Source: Collinsella sp. AK_207A
GTDB lineage: Bacteria; Actinomycetota; Coriobacteriia; Coriobacteriales; Coriobacteriaceae
DNA: 64,000 nucleotides
Assembly (NCBI RefSeq): GCF_902501965.1
Contig: NZ_CABWID010000015.1
Coordinates: forward strand, 1 to 64,000
Reading direction: 5' to 3'
Both the position numbers and the translations under genes were made by a program. The notes under the pieces are model-generated. The model was not told where the DNA came from. It made no database searches and was given only the letters and a program-made list of their open reading frames with translations. Shown here in pieces: positions 51,125-60,477 of this stretch (position 1 is its first letter; every line of letters starts with the position of its first letter).

Positions 51125-52729
51125 ATGGCAGACAAGCCGTCCTACTACATCACCACCCCCATCTACTACGTGAACGCCGCGCCGCATCTGGGCACCGCGT
51201 ACTCCACCATCCTCGCCGACGTGCAGGCGCGCTTCCGCCGCAGCATGGGCTACGACGTCAAGTTCCTCACCGGCTTGGACGAGCACGGCGAGAAGGTGGC
51301 TCAGTCCGCCGAGCAGCACGATATGACGCCGCAGGCCTGGTGCGACTCCCTCGTGCCCGCCTTCAAGGACCTCTGGGCGGAGCTCGAGATCACCAACGAC
51401 GACTTCATCCGCACCACGCAGGAGCGCCAGACCCGTGCCGTCCAGCACCTGTGGGAGGTCCTGCGCGACCGCGGTTACATCTACAAGGGCAGCTACGACG
51501 GCTGGTACTGCGTGCCCGAGGAGACCTACTTCACCGAGACCCAGGTGCACCACGCCGACGAGGAGCGCCACACCGAGGGCCAGCACCTCTGCCCCGACTG
51601 TGGCCGTCCGCTCGAGCGCGTGCAGGAGGAGAGCTGGTTCTTCAAGCTCTCCGCGTTCCAGGAACCGCTGCTCAAGCTCTACCGCGAGCATCCCGAGTTC
51701 GTGGAGCCGGAGATCCGCCGCAACGAGGTCATCTCCTTTGTGGAGGGCGGCCTCAAGGACCTGTCCATCTCGCGCACGAGCTTTAACTGGGGTATCCCCC
51801 TGCCGTTTGACGAGAAGCACGTCACCTACGTGTGGTTCGACGCGCTGATCAACTACCTCACTGCGGTGGGCTACGGCCAGCCGGGCGAGGAGGCTGCCGC
51901 CGAGCTCGCCCGCCGCTGGCCCGCGCAGGCGCACATCGTGGGCAAGGACATCATCCGCTTCCACTGCGTGATCTGGCCCGCCATGCTCATGGCCGCCGGC
52001 TTGGACGTGCCCGGCCAGGTCTTCGCGCACGGCTTCCTCATGGTGAAGAACGAGGAGACCGGCAAGGGCGAGAAGATGTCCAAGAGCCGCGGCAACGCCA
52101 TCGCGCCGCGCGAGGTTATGGACCTGCTGGGCGTGGAGGGCTACCGCTACTACTTCATGACGGACGTGGTGCCCGGTACCGATGGCGCCATCTCCTTCGG
52201 CCGCATGCATCAGGTGTACAACGCCGACCTGGCTAACAGCTGGGGTAACCTCATCTCCCGCTCGCTCAACATGAGCGCCAAGTACTTCGATGGCTGCGCG
52301 CCGGCAAAGCCCGCCGCGGCCGATGCGTTCGAGAACCCGCTCGCCCAGGTGGCCGAGGGTATCGTGGGCCGCTATGCCGCCAAGATGGGGGCCTTTGCCT
52401 ACGGCGAGGCCGCGGCCGAGGTCATGGAGCTCGTGCATGCCGCGAACCACTACATCGAGGACGCCGAGCCCTGGGCGCTCGCCAAGGATCCTGCCAAGGC
52501 CGATGAACTTGCCTTCGTGATCTACAACCTGCTCGAGGCCATCCGTATCGCCGCGCACCTGCTCATGCCGTTCATGCCTCAGACGAGCACCGAGGCCCTG
52601 CGCCGCATCTCCTGCGAGGCCGAGGCCGGGACGGACGACCTTGCCGCCGCGTGCGCGTGGGGCGGGCTCGCCGGTGGCCAGCCGGTGGAGAAGGGCGACG
52701 CGCTCTTCCCGCGCCTGCAGGAGGAGTAG
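51125..52729 (+). CDS. metG: Methionyl-tRNA synthetase
   Basis: The 534-residue class I synthetase charges both initiator and elongator tRNA-Met. HIGH is replaced as expected by PHLGTAYSTI (about 17-26), KMSKS lies at EKMSKSRGN (about 318), and one CxxC pair (CPDCGRP) remains in the connective peptide. The anticodon-binding domain spans about 375-525. The C-terminal dimerisation OB fold of longer forms is absent. ATG 51125 follows AGGGAGGG; an upstream GTG/ATG frame is not homologous. Confidence 0.97.
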   Translation: MADKPSYYITTPIYYVNAAPHLGTAYSTILADVQARFRRSMGYDVKFLTGLDEHGEKVAQSAEQHDMTPQAWCDSLVPAFKDLWAELEITNDDFIRTTQERQTRAVQHLWEVLRDRGYIYKGSYDGWYCVPEETYFTETQVHHADEERHTEGQHLCPDCGRPLERVQEESWFFKLSAFQEPLLKLYREHPEFVEPEIRRNEVISFVEGGLKDLSISRTSFNWGIPLPFDEKHVTYVWFDALINYLTAVGYGQPGEEAAAELARRWPAQAHIVGKDIIRFHCVIWPAMLMAAGLDVPGQVFAHGFLMVKNEETGKGEKMSKSRGNAIAPREVMDLLGVEGYRYYFMTDVVPGTDGAISFGRMHQVYNADLANSWGNLISRSLNMSAKYFDGCAPAKPAAADAFENPLAQVAEGIVGRYAAKMGAFAYGEAAAEVMELVHAANHYIEDAEPWALAKDPAKADELAFVIYNLLEAIRIAAHLLMPFMPQTSTEALRRISCEAEAGTDDLAAACAWGGLAGGQPVEKGDALFPRLQEE

Positions 52730-52795
52730 CCGACTATCAGCGCTGCGGGCTCTCGTTCGATCGCCGTGTCCGCGTCGCATGCTACGATGGTCGGC

Positions 52796-53170
52796 ATGGA
52801 GAATGAGAAGCTGACATACCGTGACTTTGCCGCATATGCCGCGCTGCCGCTCGATGAGCTGGCGCGCGGCTGCGACGTTCAGGCGTTTCGCGCCACCGGG
52901 CCGGGAGGCCAGGGCGTGAACACCACGGACTCCGCGGTGCGCATGGTGCACCGGGCAACGGGCATCGTGGTAACCGCGCGGGAGTCCCGCAGCCAGTGGC
53001 AGAACCGTCAGGTTTGCCTGCGCAAACTGCACGAGGTGTTGGCCCGCAGGTCGCGACCTCCTAAGAAGCGCCGTAAGACCAAGGTGTCCCGCGCGCAGCG
53101 TGAGCGCCGGATGCGCGATAAGCGCTTCCGCTCCGAGATCAAGCGGTTTCGTCAGCGTCCGGACGCGTAG
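52796..53170 (+). CDS. Release-factor-like GGQ protein
   Basis: The 124-residue protein has the peptidyl-hydrolase GGQ in [20 protein letters not shown] (about 37) and a Lys/Arg-rich C-terminal tail ([20 protein letters not shown]). It lacks codon-recognition domains, as do ArfB/YaeJ and the RF-like rescue proteins, so it probably frees stalled ribosomes. ATG 52796 or 52787 may start it; neither has a strong RBS. It lies 66 nt after metG. Confidence 0.85.
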   Translation: MENEKLTYRDFAAYAALPLDELARGCDVQAFRATGPGGQGVNTTDSAVRMVHRATGIVVTARESRSQWQNRQVCLRKLHEVLARRSRPPKKRRKTKVSRAQRERRMRDKRFRSEIKRFRQRPDA

Positions 53171-53215
53171 GGCGAATTGCCCCGCGCCCGCGTGCTAACC
53201 CCGAGAGGAGCCCCC

Positions 53216-53794
53216 ATGCCGGATTCGAAGAACGTGCTCATCGTCTACTGCCATCCCTACGAGGGAAGCTTCAACCACGCCGTGCTGCAGGAGGCGTGCC
53301 GCGCGCTCGACGCGGCCGGCGCTTCCTGGGAGCTCATCGACCTCGAGGCGGACGGCTTCGACCCGGTGCTCCACGCCCCGGACCTCAAGCTCTACAACGA
53401 GGGCGGGTACACCGATCCGCTGGTGGAGCGCTACCAGGACATGATCGAGTGCGCCGACCGCCTGGTGCTGGTGACGCCCATCTGGTGGAACGACATCCCC
53501 GCGCTGCTCAAGGGCTGGATCGACAAGGTCATGCTCGTGGGATTCAGCTGGAACGCCACGGGTGCGGGCCTCGCTGGCACGCTCGACCGCTTCATCAAGC
53601 GCGTCGATGTGATCACCACGTCCGCGGAGCCCACGGAGCACCTGGAGCCCGCCATCGATGCCGTGCTCATGGACGGTACCTTTGCCCAGCTGGGCGTTCC
53701 CGAGCGCCACTGGGCGAACTTCGGCGGCATGGACGCCTCCACGCCCGAGGAGCGCGCCGCGTGGCTCGCGGGCGTGGCGGGGCTGTTGGCGTAA
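53216..53794 (+). CDS. Flavodoxin-fold NAD(P)H quinone reductase-like protein
   Basis: The 192-residue protein starts with NVLIVYCHPYEGSFNHAV, a flavodoxin-2 FMN-binding loop, then IWWNDIPALLKGWIDKVMLVGF with the WW...P-A-L-KGW-DR-like motif of the MdaB/KefF family. It likely reduces quinones or other electrophiles with NAD(P)H. RBS GAGAGGAG fixes ATG 53216. It stands between the GGQ gene and the ArsC-like gene, all on the plus strand. Confidence 0.88.
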   Translation: MPDSKNVLIVYCHPYEGSFNHAVLQEACRALDAAGASWELIDLEADGFDPVLHAPDLKLYNEGGYTDPLVERYQDMIECADRLVLVTPIWWNDIPALLKGWIDKVMLVGFSWNATGAGLAGTLDRFIKRVDVITTSAEPTEHLEPAIDAVLMDGTFAQLGVPERHWANFGGMDASTPEERAAWLAGVAGLLA

Positions 53795-53845
53795 GCCCGC
53801 TGCAACGCATCCAATCCCGACCATCGCGCAGAAAGAGGAGCTCCC

Positions 53846-54220
53846 ATGCAACCCGTTCTATTCCTGGAATATCCCAAGTGCACCACCTGCCGCCGCGCGA
53901 AGGCGTGGCTGGACGAGCACGGCGTTTCCTACACCGACCGGCACATCGTGGAGGAGAACCCCACCGCCGAGGAACTCGCTGCCTGGCATGAGCTGAGCGG
54001 TCTTCCCATCAGGCGCTTCTTCAACACGAGCGGCATGCTCTACCGCGAGCGCAACATCAAGGCGCAGCTTGACGCCGGCATGTCCGACGCAGACGCCTGC
54101 GCGCTTCTCGCCGAGAACGGTATGTTGGTCAAGCGCCCGCTCATCGTGGGCGACGACTTTGTGCTCGTGGGCTTCAAGCCCGAGGCCTGGGAGCAGGCGC
54201 TGCTCGCCGGGGATCGCTAG
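53846..54220 (+). CDS. ArsC/Spx-family thioredoxin-fold protein
   Basis: The 124-residue protein has CTTC in EYPKCTTCRRAKAWLDEHG (about 12), then SGLPIRRFFNTSGMLYRE and LLAENGMLVKRPLIV, the pattern of YffB/Spx/ArsC-like reductases. A second Cys in the CxxC position argues for redox activity. Whether it is arsenate reductase is unlikely, as no ars genes are near. RBS is AGAAAGAGGAG. It starts 51 nt after the flavodoxin-fold gene. Confidence 0.88.
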   Translation: MQPVLFLEYPKCTTCRRAKAWLDEHGVSYTDRHIVEENPTAEELAAWHELSGLPIRRFFNTSGMLYRERNIKAQLDAGMSDADACALLAENGMLVKRPLIVGDDFVLVGFKPEAWEQALLAGDR

Positions 54221-54229
54221 GACGCCCGC

Positions 54230-55093
54230 ATGACCATCTCGCCGCTCGCAAGCCCCACCGCCACGCGTGCCCTGCTGGAGACCTATGGGCTCGCCACCAA
54301 GCATCGCCTGGGCCAGAACTTCCTGATCGACAACCACGTGATCGAGCGCATCATGGCGCTGGCGGCGCTTGCGCCCGAGGACCGCGTGCTCGAGGTCGGG
54401 CCGGGTATCGGCACGCTCACCCTGGCCCTTCTGCAGGAGGCGGGTCGCGTGGCCTCGATCGAGATGGATGCCACGCTGGAGCCAGTGCTCCGGGCGCACG
54501 AGCTCGCCCACGATACCTTCTCGTTCATCATGGGCGACGCGCTCAAGGTGGAGCCTGCCCGAGTGGCAGACGCCCTGGGCGACGAGCCGGACATGCTGGT
54601 GGCCAACCTGCCCTACAACGTGGCGGCGACCATCATCCTCGACTTCTTCCAGCGCTATCCGAGCCTGCGGGCCGCGGTGGTGATGGTGCAGAAGGAGGTA
54701 GCGGACCGTATCGCGGCTGTGCTCGGCACCAAGGCGTACGGCGGCTACACTGCCAAGCTGGCGCTGTACGGCAAGGTGACGGGTCGCTTTGAGGTGCCGC
54801 CCCGGTGCTTCCAGCCCGCCCCGCACGTGGATTCCGCGGTGGTGCGCATCGATCGGCACGCAGCGGGCGAGGGCCCGCTGGCGGGGAGCGCGCTTGCGCC
54901 CGCGGACGTGGCCCCCGTCATCGATGCGGCGTTTGCCCAGCGCAGGAAGACCATTCGCAACTCCATGGGGGCTTCGGGCTTCGACAAGGCGACGCTGGAC
55001 GCGGCCTTTGCCGCAGCGGGCATCGCGCCCACGGCGCGCGGCGAGGCACTCGCTCCCGCGGACTTCGTGCGCCTGGCAGAGGCGCTGGGATAG
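54230..55093 (+). CDS. rsmA: 16S rRNA dimethyladenosine transferase RsmA (KsgA)
   Basis: The 287-residue SAM-dependent enzyme dimethylates two adjacent adenosines in helix 45 of 16S rRNA. Motifs: GLATKHRLGQNFLIDNHV, LEVGPGIGTLTLALL, MLVANLPYNVAATIILDF (NLPY catalytic motif), then FQPAPHVDSAVVRI. The C-terminal domain has RRKTIRNSM. It starts 9 nt after the ArsC-like stop and 19 nt before tatD, the usual partner in Gram-positives. Confidence 0.97.
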   Translation: MTISPLASPTATRALLETYGLATKHRLGQNFLIDNHVIERIMALAALAPEDRVLEVGPGIGTLTLALLQEAGRVASIEMDATLEPVLRAHELAHDTFSFIMGDALKVEPARVADALGDEPDMLVANLPYNVAATIILDFFQRYPSLRAAVVMVQKEVADRIAAVLGTKAYGGYTAKLALYGKVTGRFEVPPRCFQPAPHVDSAVVRIDRHAAGEGPLAGSALAPADVAPVIDAAFAQRRKTIRNSMGASGFDKATLDAAFAAAGIAPTARGEALAPADFVRLAEALG

Positions 55094-55112
55094 GTCACGC
55101 AAAAGGAGGCGT

Positions 55113-56108
55113 ATGGACGGCGAGTCCCTGTCGTTGACGTTTGAGAAGCGCGTCAAGAAGAAGGTGCGCAGCTATGAGGCGCCCGTTCCCTTGGCGCCCC
55201 TGGCCGACACCCACGCGCATCTCACGTGCTTCTGGGAGAAGGATCCCGCGGCATGTCTGGCCCGTGCCGCGCTCGTGGGCGTGCGGCGGCTCACCACCTT
55301 GTGGGACCCGCTGGGCGACAAACGCGATCTGGCAACGTTCCGCGCCCAGTTGGATGACTGGATCGCGGGTGCTCGCGAGCTGCTGGCGGGCGCTCCCGCC
55401 AGTGCCTACGCAGACCTGGGCACCGACGCTCCCGCTCCCGAGGAAATGCTCGATAACCTGCGCTTTCTCGCGGGCGTTCACCCTTACGGCGCTCCGGAGT
55501 ACACGGATGCCGTGCACGCCCAGGTTGTTGCCGCGCTCGATGATCCGCTCTGCTCGGGCGTGGGAGAGATCGGCCTCGACTACCATTTCGATACGGACGA
55601 CGACGTTGCGCCCGCCCCGCGCGAGGTTCAGATCGCCTGCATGGAGCGGCAGCTCACCCTGGCGCTGGAGCGCAACCTGCCCGTGGAACTTCATCTGCGG
55701 AACGACCCAGACGACGATGGCCGCACGGCGCATGCGGACGCCTACGACGTGCTGCGACGCGTAGGCGCGCCCGCCGCGGGCTGCGTCCTCCACTGCTTTG
55801 GCGAGAATCGTCCCACGATGGAGCGCTTCGTAGAACTGGGTTGCTACATCGCCTACGGCGGCGCGGCGACGTTCAGCCGCAACGAGCCCGTGCGTGAGGC
55901 CTTCGCCGCCACGCCGCTCGATCGCATCCTCTTCGAGACGGATTGCCCCTACATGGCGCCCATGCCGCTGCGGGGTATTGAGTGCGAGCCTGCCCTGATT
56001 GCCTTCACGGCGAGCGCCCTCGCGGCCGATCGCGCGCTGCGCACTGGGGAGGACCCGGCTGCCATCCAGCGTGCGGCGTGGGAGAACGCGTCTCAAATGT
56101 TCGGGTAG
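55113..56108 (+). CDS. TatD-family metal-dependent DNase/hydrolase
   Basis: The 331-residue TIM-barrel protein has metal ligands in ADTHAHLT (about 32), GVGEIGLDYH (about 150), VELHLRN, VLHCFGEN and FETDCPYMAP. The family nicks or degrades 3' ends of DNA and may act in quality control. The N-terminus has a basic extension (FEKRVKKKVRSYEAP) beyond the usual length, and DTDDDVAPAPRE is an insert. ATG 55113 follows AAAAGGAGG. Confidence 0.92.
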   Translation: MDGESLSLTFEKRVKKKVRSYEAPVPLAPLADTHAHLTCFWEKDPAACLARAALVGVRRLTTLWDPLGDKRDLATFRAQLDDWIAGARELLAGAPASAYADLGTDAPAPEEMLDNLRFLAGVHPYGAPEYTDAVHAQVVAALDDPLCSGVGEIGLDYHFDTDDDVAPAPREVQIACMERQLTLALERNLPVELHLRNDPDDDGRTAHADAYDVLRRVGAPAAGCVLHCFGENRPTMERFVELGCYIAYGGAATFSRNEPVREAFAATPLDRILFETDCPYMAPMPLRGIECEPALIAFTASALAADRALRTGEDPAAIQRAAWENASQMFG

Positions 56109-56209
56109 CGCCGTCGTTGCGCTTTTGTTTGAGCCCGTGCGGGCCGTCGGAGGCGTCTTCGCGCGCGGCTATAATCACCTTCGTTTCGCCCTCTTTCAAA
56201 GGATGGTCT

Positions 56210-57559
56210 ATGTTGACATCGCGTTTGCATCGCTTCTTCGTCTCCCTTGCCGCGGCAATCGCCCTGGCGCTTGCCGTGCCTGCGCCGGCGCTCGCGGAGC
56301 GGCTGGGCACGGATGTCATCTGCGGTCAGGCGGTTTCGGATTCGGGCATCGCGGAGTCTGACGCTCCCGACCTGACCTGCAGCCACGCCATCGTGGTCGG
56401 CCAGGATGGCACCGTCTACTTTGAGCGCGATGCGGATGCCGAGGTCAAGATCGCCTCGATCACCAAGGTCATGACCGCCGTGGTGGCGCTCGAGAACGCC
56501 AAGCTCACGGATACCGTCACCGTTGACCATGTGGCGGCGACGGTGGGCGAGTCCTCGGCGAACCTCGCCGAGGGCGACACCATGCCGCTCTCCGAGGCGC
56601 TCAAGGGTCTCATGGTCCCCTCGGGTAACGATGCCGCCATCGCCATCGCTACCAGCGTGGGCGCGCTCATCGACCCCTCGAGCACTAACCCGTACCAGAC
56701 CTTCGTGGACGCCATGAACAAGAAGGCATCCGAGCTGGGGCTCTCGCATACCGTGTACTCCAACCCACACGGGCTTGACGACGGCCAGTGGGCCGGGGAG
56801 CTGCACTCCACCGCGCGCGACGTGGCAACGCTCTTCGCGTATGCCATGAAGAACAAGGATTTCCGCGCGATCGAGGAGGATACGAACGACGTCATCAGCG
56901 TAACGGGCGCCGACGGCGCGCAGCGTCAGATCGAGCTGCACCGCACGAACAAGACGCTGGGGAAGAACGGCAACATCGGCGGCAAGACGGGCAGCACCGA
57001 TACAGCGGGCGAGTGCTTCGTCGGCGCTTACACGCGCGACCAGGGCGGAGAGATCTACGCGGTCAACCTGGGCAGCACGAGCAACGATGCCCGATGGAGC
57101 GACGCCTTGGCGCTTGCGAACTGGTATTACGACCATGTGGTCGCCTACCCCGTCGCCACCTCCGCGCGTACCACGGCCGAGGGCGAGCCGCTCATGGCAC
57201 GCGTGGTGCTCTCCGATTGGTCGGATAAGAAGCTCGACGTCACGGTGGGGGATTCGTCCCAGACGGTGGAGCTCTTCAGCCTTGCGGGCAAGGTGAGCGA
57301 GAAAGACGACCTCAAGGCGGTTGCCGGTGCCGTGACGAAGGGCCAGGAGGTCGGTACGCTCAAGGTGTACCAGGGCAAGAAGAGGGTTGCGACGGCCAAG
57401 CTGGTTGCCGCCGAGGATCAGGCCGCGCCGAGTCCGTTCGAGTGGTTCATGGTACATGTGGACCGCTTGGTGCGCGCGGTGATGGGCGAACCCGAGGAGG
57501 ACCAGGTGCAGGCGTTCTACACCACGCCCGATGCCACGGGCTTGGATGCTGCTGCCTAA
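56210..57559 (+). CDS. Penicillin-binding D,D-carboxypeptidase (class C, DacA-like)
   Basis: The 449-residue secreted enzyme trims the terminal D-Ala of peptidoglycan stem peptides. It has a signal peptide (about 1-30, ALAVPAPALA-ER), SxxK as SITK in KIASITKVMTAVV (about 84), SGN in MVPSGNDAAIA and KTG in GNIGGKTGSTD. The C-terminal domain (about 320-449) is a beta-rich DacA-like region plus a membrane-amphipathic end (FEWFMVHVDRLVRAVMG). It has its own promoter (TATAAT at about 56170). Confidence 0.94.
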   Translation: MLTSRLHRFFVSLAAAIALALAVPAPALAERLGTDVICGQAVSDSGIAESDAPDLTCSHAIVVGQDGTVYFERDADAEVKIASITKVMTAVVALENAKLTDTVTVDHVAATVGESSANLAEGDTMPLSEALKGLMVPSGNDAAIAIATSVGALIDPSSTNPYQTFVDAMNKKASELGLSHTVYSNPHGLDDGQWAGELHSTARDVATLFAYAMKNKDFRAIEEDTNDVISVTGADGAQRQIELHRTNKTLGKNGNIGGKTGSTDTAGECFVGAYTRDQGGEIYAVNLGSTSNDARWSDALALANWYYDHVVAYPVATSARTTAEGEPLMARVVLSDWSDKKLDVTVGDSSQTVELFSLAGKVSEKDDLKAVAGAVTKGQEVGTLKVYQGKKRVATAKLVAAEDQAAPSPFEWFMVHVDRLVRAVMGEPEEDQVQAFYTTPDATGLDAAA

Positions 57560-57611
57560 GGTGCCTGCCGTGGCCGAACGGTGGTTCGCCGCCCCGCCCG
57601 GTCCCTCCAGC

Positions 57612-57635
57612 CCCTTAAATGTGCCTTAATGGAAC
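57612..57635 (+). promoter_or_regulatory. Direct-repeat operator of the response-regulator gene
   Basis: CCTTAA occurs at 57613-57618 and 57624-57629, a centre-to-centre distance of 11 bp, ahead of the regulator gene. OmpR/PhoB-type regulators bind 11-bp-phased direct repeats, so self-control is likely. Confidence 0.45.
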
Positions 57636-57695
57636 GTGAACTTGCTGCGGCTCCCAAGGTGCTCCGGCATAATGGGGGCGTCGGAAGGAGTGGGC

Positions 57696-58400
57696 ATGGA
57701 CGCGCCGCATATCCTCGTCGTGGATGACGAGAAGACCATCACTGACCTGGTGGGTATCTATCTTCGCAACGAGGGCTTTGAGGTCACGCTGTGCTACACC
57801 GGCGCTGAGGCGGCGAAGGAGATCATCGCTAACGACTACGACCTCGCGGTGCTGGACATCATGCTCCCGGATATCGACGGCTTCGAGCTGCTGCGCACCA
57901 TCCGCGCCGACCATACCTACCCGGTCATCATGCTCACAGCGCGTGATTCCCAGGGTGACAAGATCGAGGGACTCTCACTTGGCGCCGACGACTACGTGGT
58001 CAAGCCCTTCCGGCCGCTCGAGCTGGTGGCGCGGGTAAAGGCGCAGCTCAGGCGCTATACGAGCTACGGCACGCGCGAGCAGGCCGAGCAGGATGCCGCG
58101 ATCATCAGCTTCGATGGCCTGGTTGTCAACCGGGATGCCCGCAGCGTCACCGTGGACGAGCGCCCCGTGCGCCTCACGCCGCTCGAGTACGCCATCCTGC
58201 TCTACCTGGCCGAGCATCGCGGTCACGTCGTTCCGGTGGACGAGCTCTTCTCCGCCGTGTGGGACGAGGAGTTCATGCCGGGTTCCAACAATACCGTCAT
58301 GGTGCATATCCGCCACCTGCGCGAGAAGATCGGTGACGACGCCCAGAACCCTCGCTTCATCAAGAACATCTGGGGCGTCGGCTACACGATTGAGGCATAG
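57696..58400 (+). CDS. OmpR/VanR-type response regulator
   Basis: The 234-residue regulator has a receiver domain (about 1-115) with DD at ILVVDDEKT, the phospho-acceptor Asp in AVLDIMLPDIDG (about 53), Thr in MLTARDS and Lys in YVVKPF. A winged-helix DNA-binding domain follows (about 130-232; LTPLEYAILLYLAEH and RHLREKIGDD). RBS GGAAGGAG sets ATG 57696. The partner kinase lies 330 nt downstream; nothing proves the signal sensed, though the pair is VanRS-like. Confidence 0.93.
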   Translation: MDAPHILVVDDEKTITDLVGIYLRNEGFEVTLCYTGAEAAKEIIANDYDLAVLDIMLPDIDGFELLRTIRADHTYPVIMLTARDSQGDKIEGLSLGADDYVVKPFRPLELVARVKAQLRRYTSYGTREQAEQDAAIISFDGLVVNRDARSVTVDERPVRLTPLEYAILLYLAEHRGHVVPVDELFSAVWDEEFMPGSNNTVMVHIRHLREKIGDDAQNPRFIKNIWGVGYTIEA

Positions 58401-58731
58401 CGTAGCGCCTCTCTCGGCATCGTCTTGGTTCACGAGGAACGCGGCCATCATACGCACGAGGTCTGCGCCCGTGCCTCCACCGATCCAGTCGTTTGCATCG
58501 TGGTAACCGCAGCGGTCGATAAAGGTGCTCACCTGCATGGGCAGGTCACCCGACCCCGCGGTTTCGCAATCATTGCCCGTACGGTATGTAAGCACGCAGT
58601 TTGATGCCTATGAGCTGCTAAAACAACGAGCCATAGTGGCATCGGGCCCAATCCTAAGTAACTCTTTCGTAGAAGTACCCTCGCCCGATTTCTATACTCG
58701 TGGCAGCAAACAGAGAGAAAGCTGGCATTTC
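58401..58731. other. Intergenic region between regulator and kinase genes
   Basis: These 331 bases hold no gene I would defend. The minus strand contains a short frame (about 58595-58410) with plausible amino-acid composition, but it has no RBS. A TATACT -10-like box lies at 58693-58698, about 35 bp before the kinase ATG, so the kinase may have its own promoter. Confidence 0.4.
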
Positions 58732-60132
58732 ATGACGCAGGCAAACGACGAACAAGCACCCAAGGCTGGTCACCGGACGCCGGTGAACCCGATTACCGGG
58801 CAGCCGAACGATGGGACGGCGCACGCGGCCGCACCGAATGAGAAGAAGGCGGCGGAGGCGCACGATGCCGCCGCTCATCCCGCCTACGTGCCGCCGCTCA
58901 GCGAATCGGATGAGGATCTGGCCATTACACTCGAGCACGCGCGCACGATTCTCGACTCCCGCATCGTTTCGACCACGGTGCTGGTGCTCCTCCTCCTGCT
59001 GATGATCGGGTTCCGCAACCTGCCCATGCTCGCGATTCTGCTCTTTGTTGGCTACCTGCTGCTTGACCGATTCGTGTCGGTGCGCCGCTGCATCACGCTG
59101 GGCGGCATCGCCTGGCTCATCGTGCTGCTCGTGGGCAACGTGCTCATGGCCCAGCTGGGTCGGTTCCCGCTCACGGTGGACTACCTCTTCATGTTCTGCG
59201 GCTTCCTGCTCGCGCTCGCCGTGTGCGGCGCCTTCTTTGCCGGTCGCAGCATGTATTACTACGGCTACGGCCGCGGTCAGGCCGACGCCGACCGCCGTAT
59301 CGCCCGACACGTGGTGGACCGTTTGGTCGATCATCCGGACGATTGGAGCAACCTCGACGGCGATTACCTTGAGGTTGAGGCGGCACTCGGCCGGGTGCGC
59401 GACCGCGAGCGCGCGAGCGCCCAGGCCCTGCGCGACGAAGCTCGGCGCAAGGACGACCTGGTCACCTATCTCGCTCACGATCTCAAGACGCCGCTCGCCA
59501 GTGTGGTGGGCTATCTCTCGTTGCTGCAGGAAGCGCCCGACCTGCCCGAGGAGCAGCGCGTGCGCTTTACCGGCGTGGCGCTCGACAAAGCGCACCGTCT
59601 GGACGCGCTCATCGAGGAGTTCTTTGACATCACGCGCTTCGACTTCCACGACATCGTGCTCACGCGCGGCTACGTGGACCTCGACCTCATGCTCGCCCAG
59701 GTGATTGACGAGTTCTACCCGCAGCTCTCGGCGCAGGGCAAGCATGCCAATCTGGATGTGGCGCCGGGTCTCCGCGTGCTGGTGGACGGCGACAAGATGG
59801 CCCGTGTCTTCAACAACGTGATGAAGAACGCCATCGCCTACAGCTACGAGGGCTCCACCATCAACGTGTCCGCCGCGCGCGTGCCCGGCGAGGACGGTGG
59901 CACGGGCGCGGTGCGGATTCGCTTCGAGAACGAGGGCGACCCTATTCCGGCGCCCAAGCTCAAGCTCATCTTCGAGAAGTTCTACCGTCTGGACGCCGCA
60001 CGCGCCACCAATCACGGCGGTGCCGGCCTGGGGCTTGCCATCGCCAAGGAAATCGTCGCCGCCCACGGCGGTCAAATCAGCTGCACGAGCACCCCGGAGC
60101 ACACCGTCTTCACGATCGTGCTGCCGGAGTAG
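58732..60132 (+). CDS. Sensor histidine kinase (VanS-like)
   Basis: The 466-residue kinase has a long Ala/Glu-rich N-terminal tail (about 1-75) that is not membrane-like, four membrane segments (about 82-185, with no obvious extracellular domain), then a HisKA domain with the phospho-acceptor His in VTYLAHDLKTPLASV (about 246), and an ATPase domain with VFNNVMKNAI, FEKFYRLDAAR and GGAGLGLAIAKEIV. ATG 58732 follows GAGAGAAAG. It pairs with the response regulator upstream. Confidence 0.9.
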   Translation: MTQANDEQAPKAGHRTPVNPITGQPNDGTAHAAAPNEKKAAEAHDAAAHPAYVPPLSESDEDLAITLEHARTILDSRIVSTTVLVLLLLLMIGFRNLPMLAILLFVGYLLLDRFVSVRRCITLGGIAWLIVLLVGNVLMAQLGRFPLTVDYLFMFCGFLLALAVCGAFFAGRSMYYYGYGRGQADADRRIARHVVDRLVDHPDDWSNLDGDYLEVEAALGRVRDRERASAQALRDEARRKDDLVTYLAHDLKTPLASVVGYLSLLQEAPDLPEEQRVRFTGVALDKAHRLDALIEEFFDITRFDFHDIVLTRGYVDLDLMLAQVIDEFYPQLSAQGKHANLDVAPGLRVLVDGDKMARVFNNVMKNAIAYSYEGSTINVSAARVPGEDGGTGAVRIRFENEGDPIPAPKLKLIFEKFYRLDAARATNHGGAGLGLAIAKEIVAAHGGQISCTSTPEHTVFTIVLPE

Positions 60133-60145
60133 GTGCCGTTCCTGA

Positions 60146-60246
60146 GCGGACACCCATACCCTACGCTCAGTCCTCGCGAGACTGGCGAACGGCTTCGCCG
60201 TTCGCTCAGTTCGCTGCGGAGTGTCGCTTCGGGTATGGGGGTCCGC
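60146..60246. repeat. 101-bp structured repeat, copy 1
   Basis: Outer arms (GCGGACACCCATAC with GTATGGGGGTCCGC) enclose an inner stem (GCGAACGG-CTTCG-CCGTTCGC) with CTCGCGAGACTGG between. The same unit occurs inverted at 60377-60477. Stem differences between copies are compensated, so a folded RNA or DNA form is maintained. Confidence 0.85.
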
Positions 60247-60376
60247 ATCGGCACCACGTCCGGAGGGCAGCATTACCAAGATGTTCGGGCTTCGGCTCCA
60301 TCTTTCCGGTGATGTTCAGCCATTTCAATCGTCCACTGATGGCCTGGTTACGCGAGTAACAACTGTGTCTTTCCCT

Positions 60377-60477
60377 GCGGGGTCGTATGCCCGAAGCGGC
60401 ACTCCGCAGCGAACTGCGAAAACGGCAAAGCCGTTTTCCAGTCTCGCGAGGGCTGGGCGAAGGGCATGCGACCCCGC
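60377..60477. repeat. 101-bp structured repeat, copy 2 (inverted)
   Basis: It is the reverse-complement counterpart of copy 1, of equal length, with most bases identical. The inner stem is AAAACGG-CAAAG-CCGTTTT instead of GCGAACGG/CCGTTCGC, a paired change. Its right end touches the methyltransferase stop codon. Confidence 0.85.

Noticed and set aside
51107-53032. 641-codon minus-strand frame over metG
   Set aside because: Shadow frame; metG is complete on the plus strand.
57975-58595. Minus-strand frame over the end of the response regulator and the gap after it
   Set aside because: The first 60 codons look protein-like, but there is no RBS, and most of the frame is the complement of the regulator.
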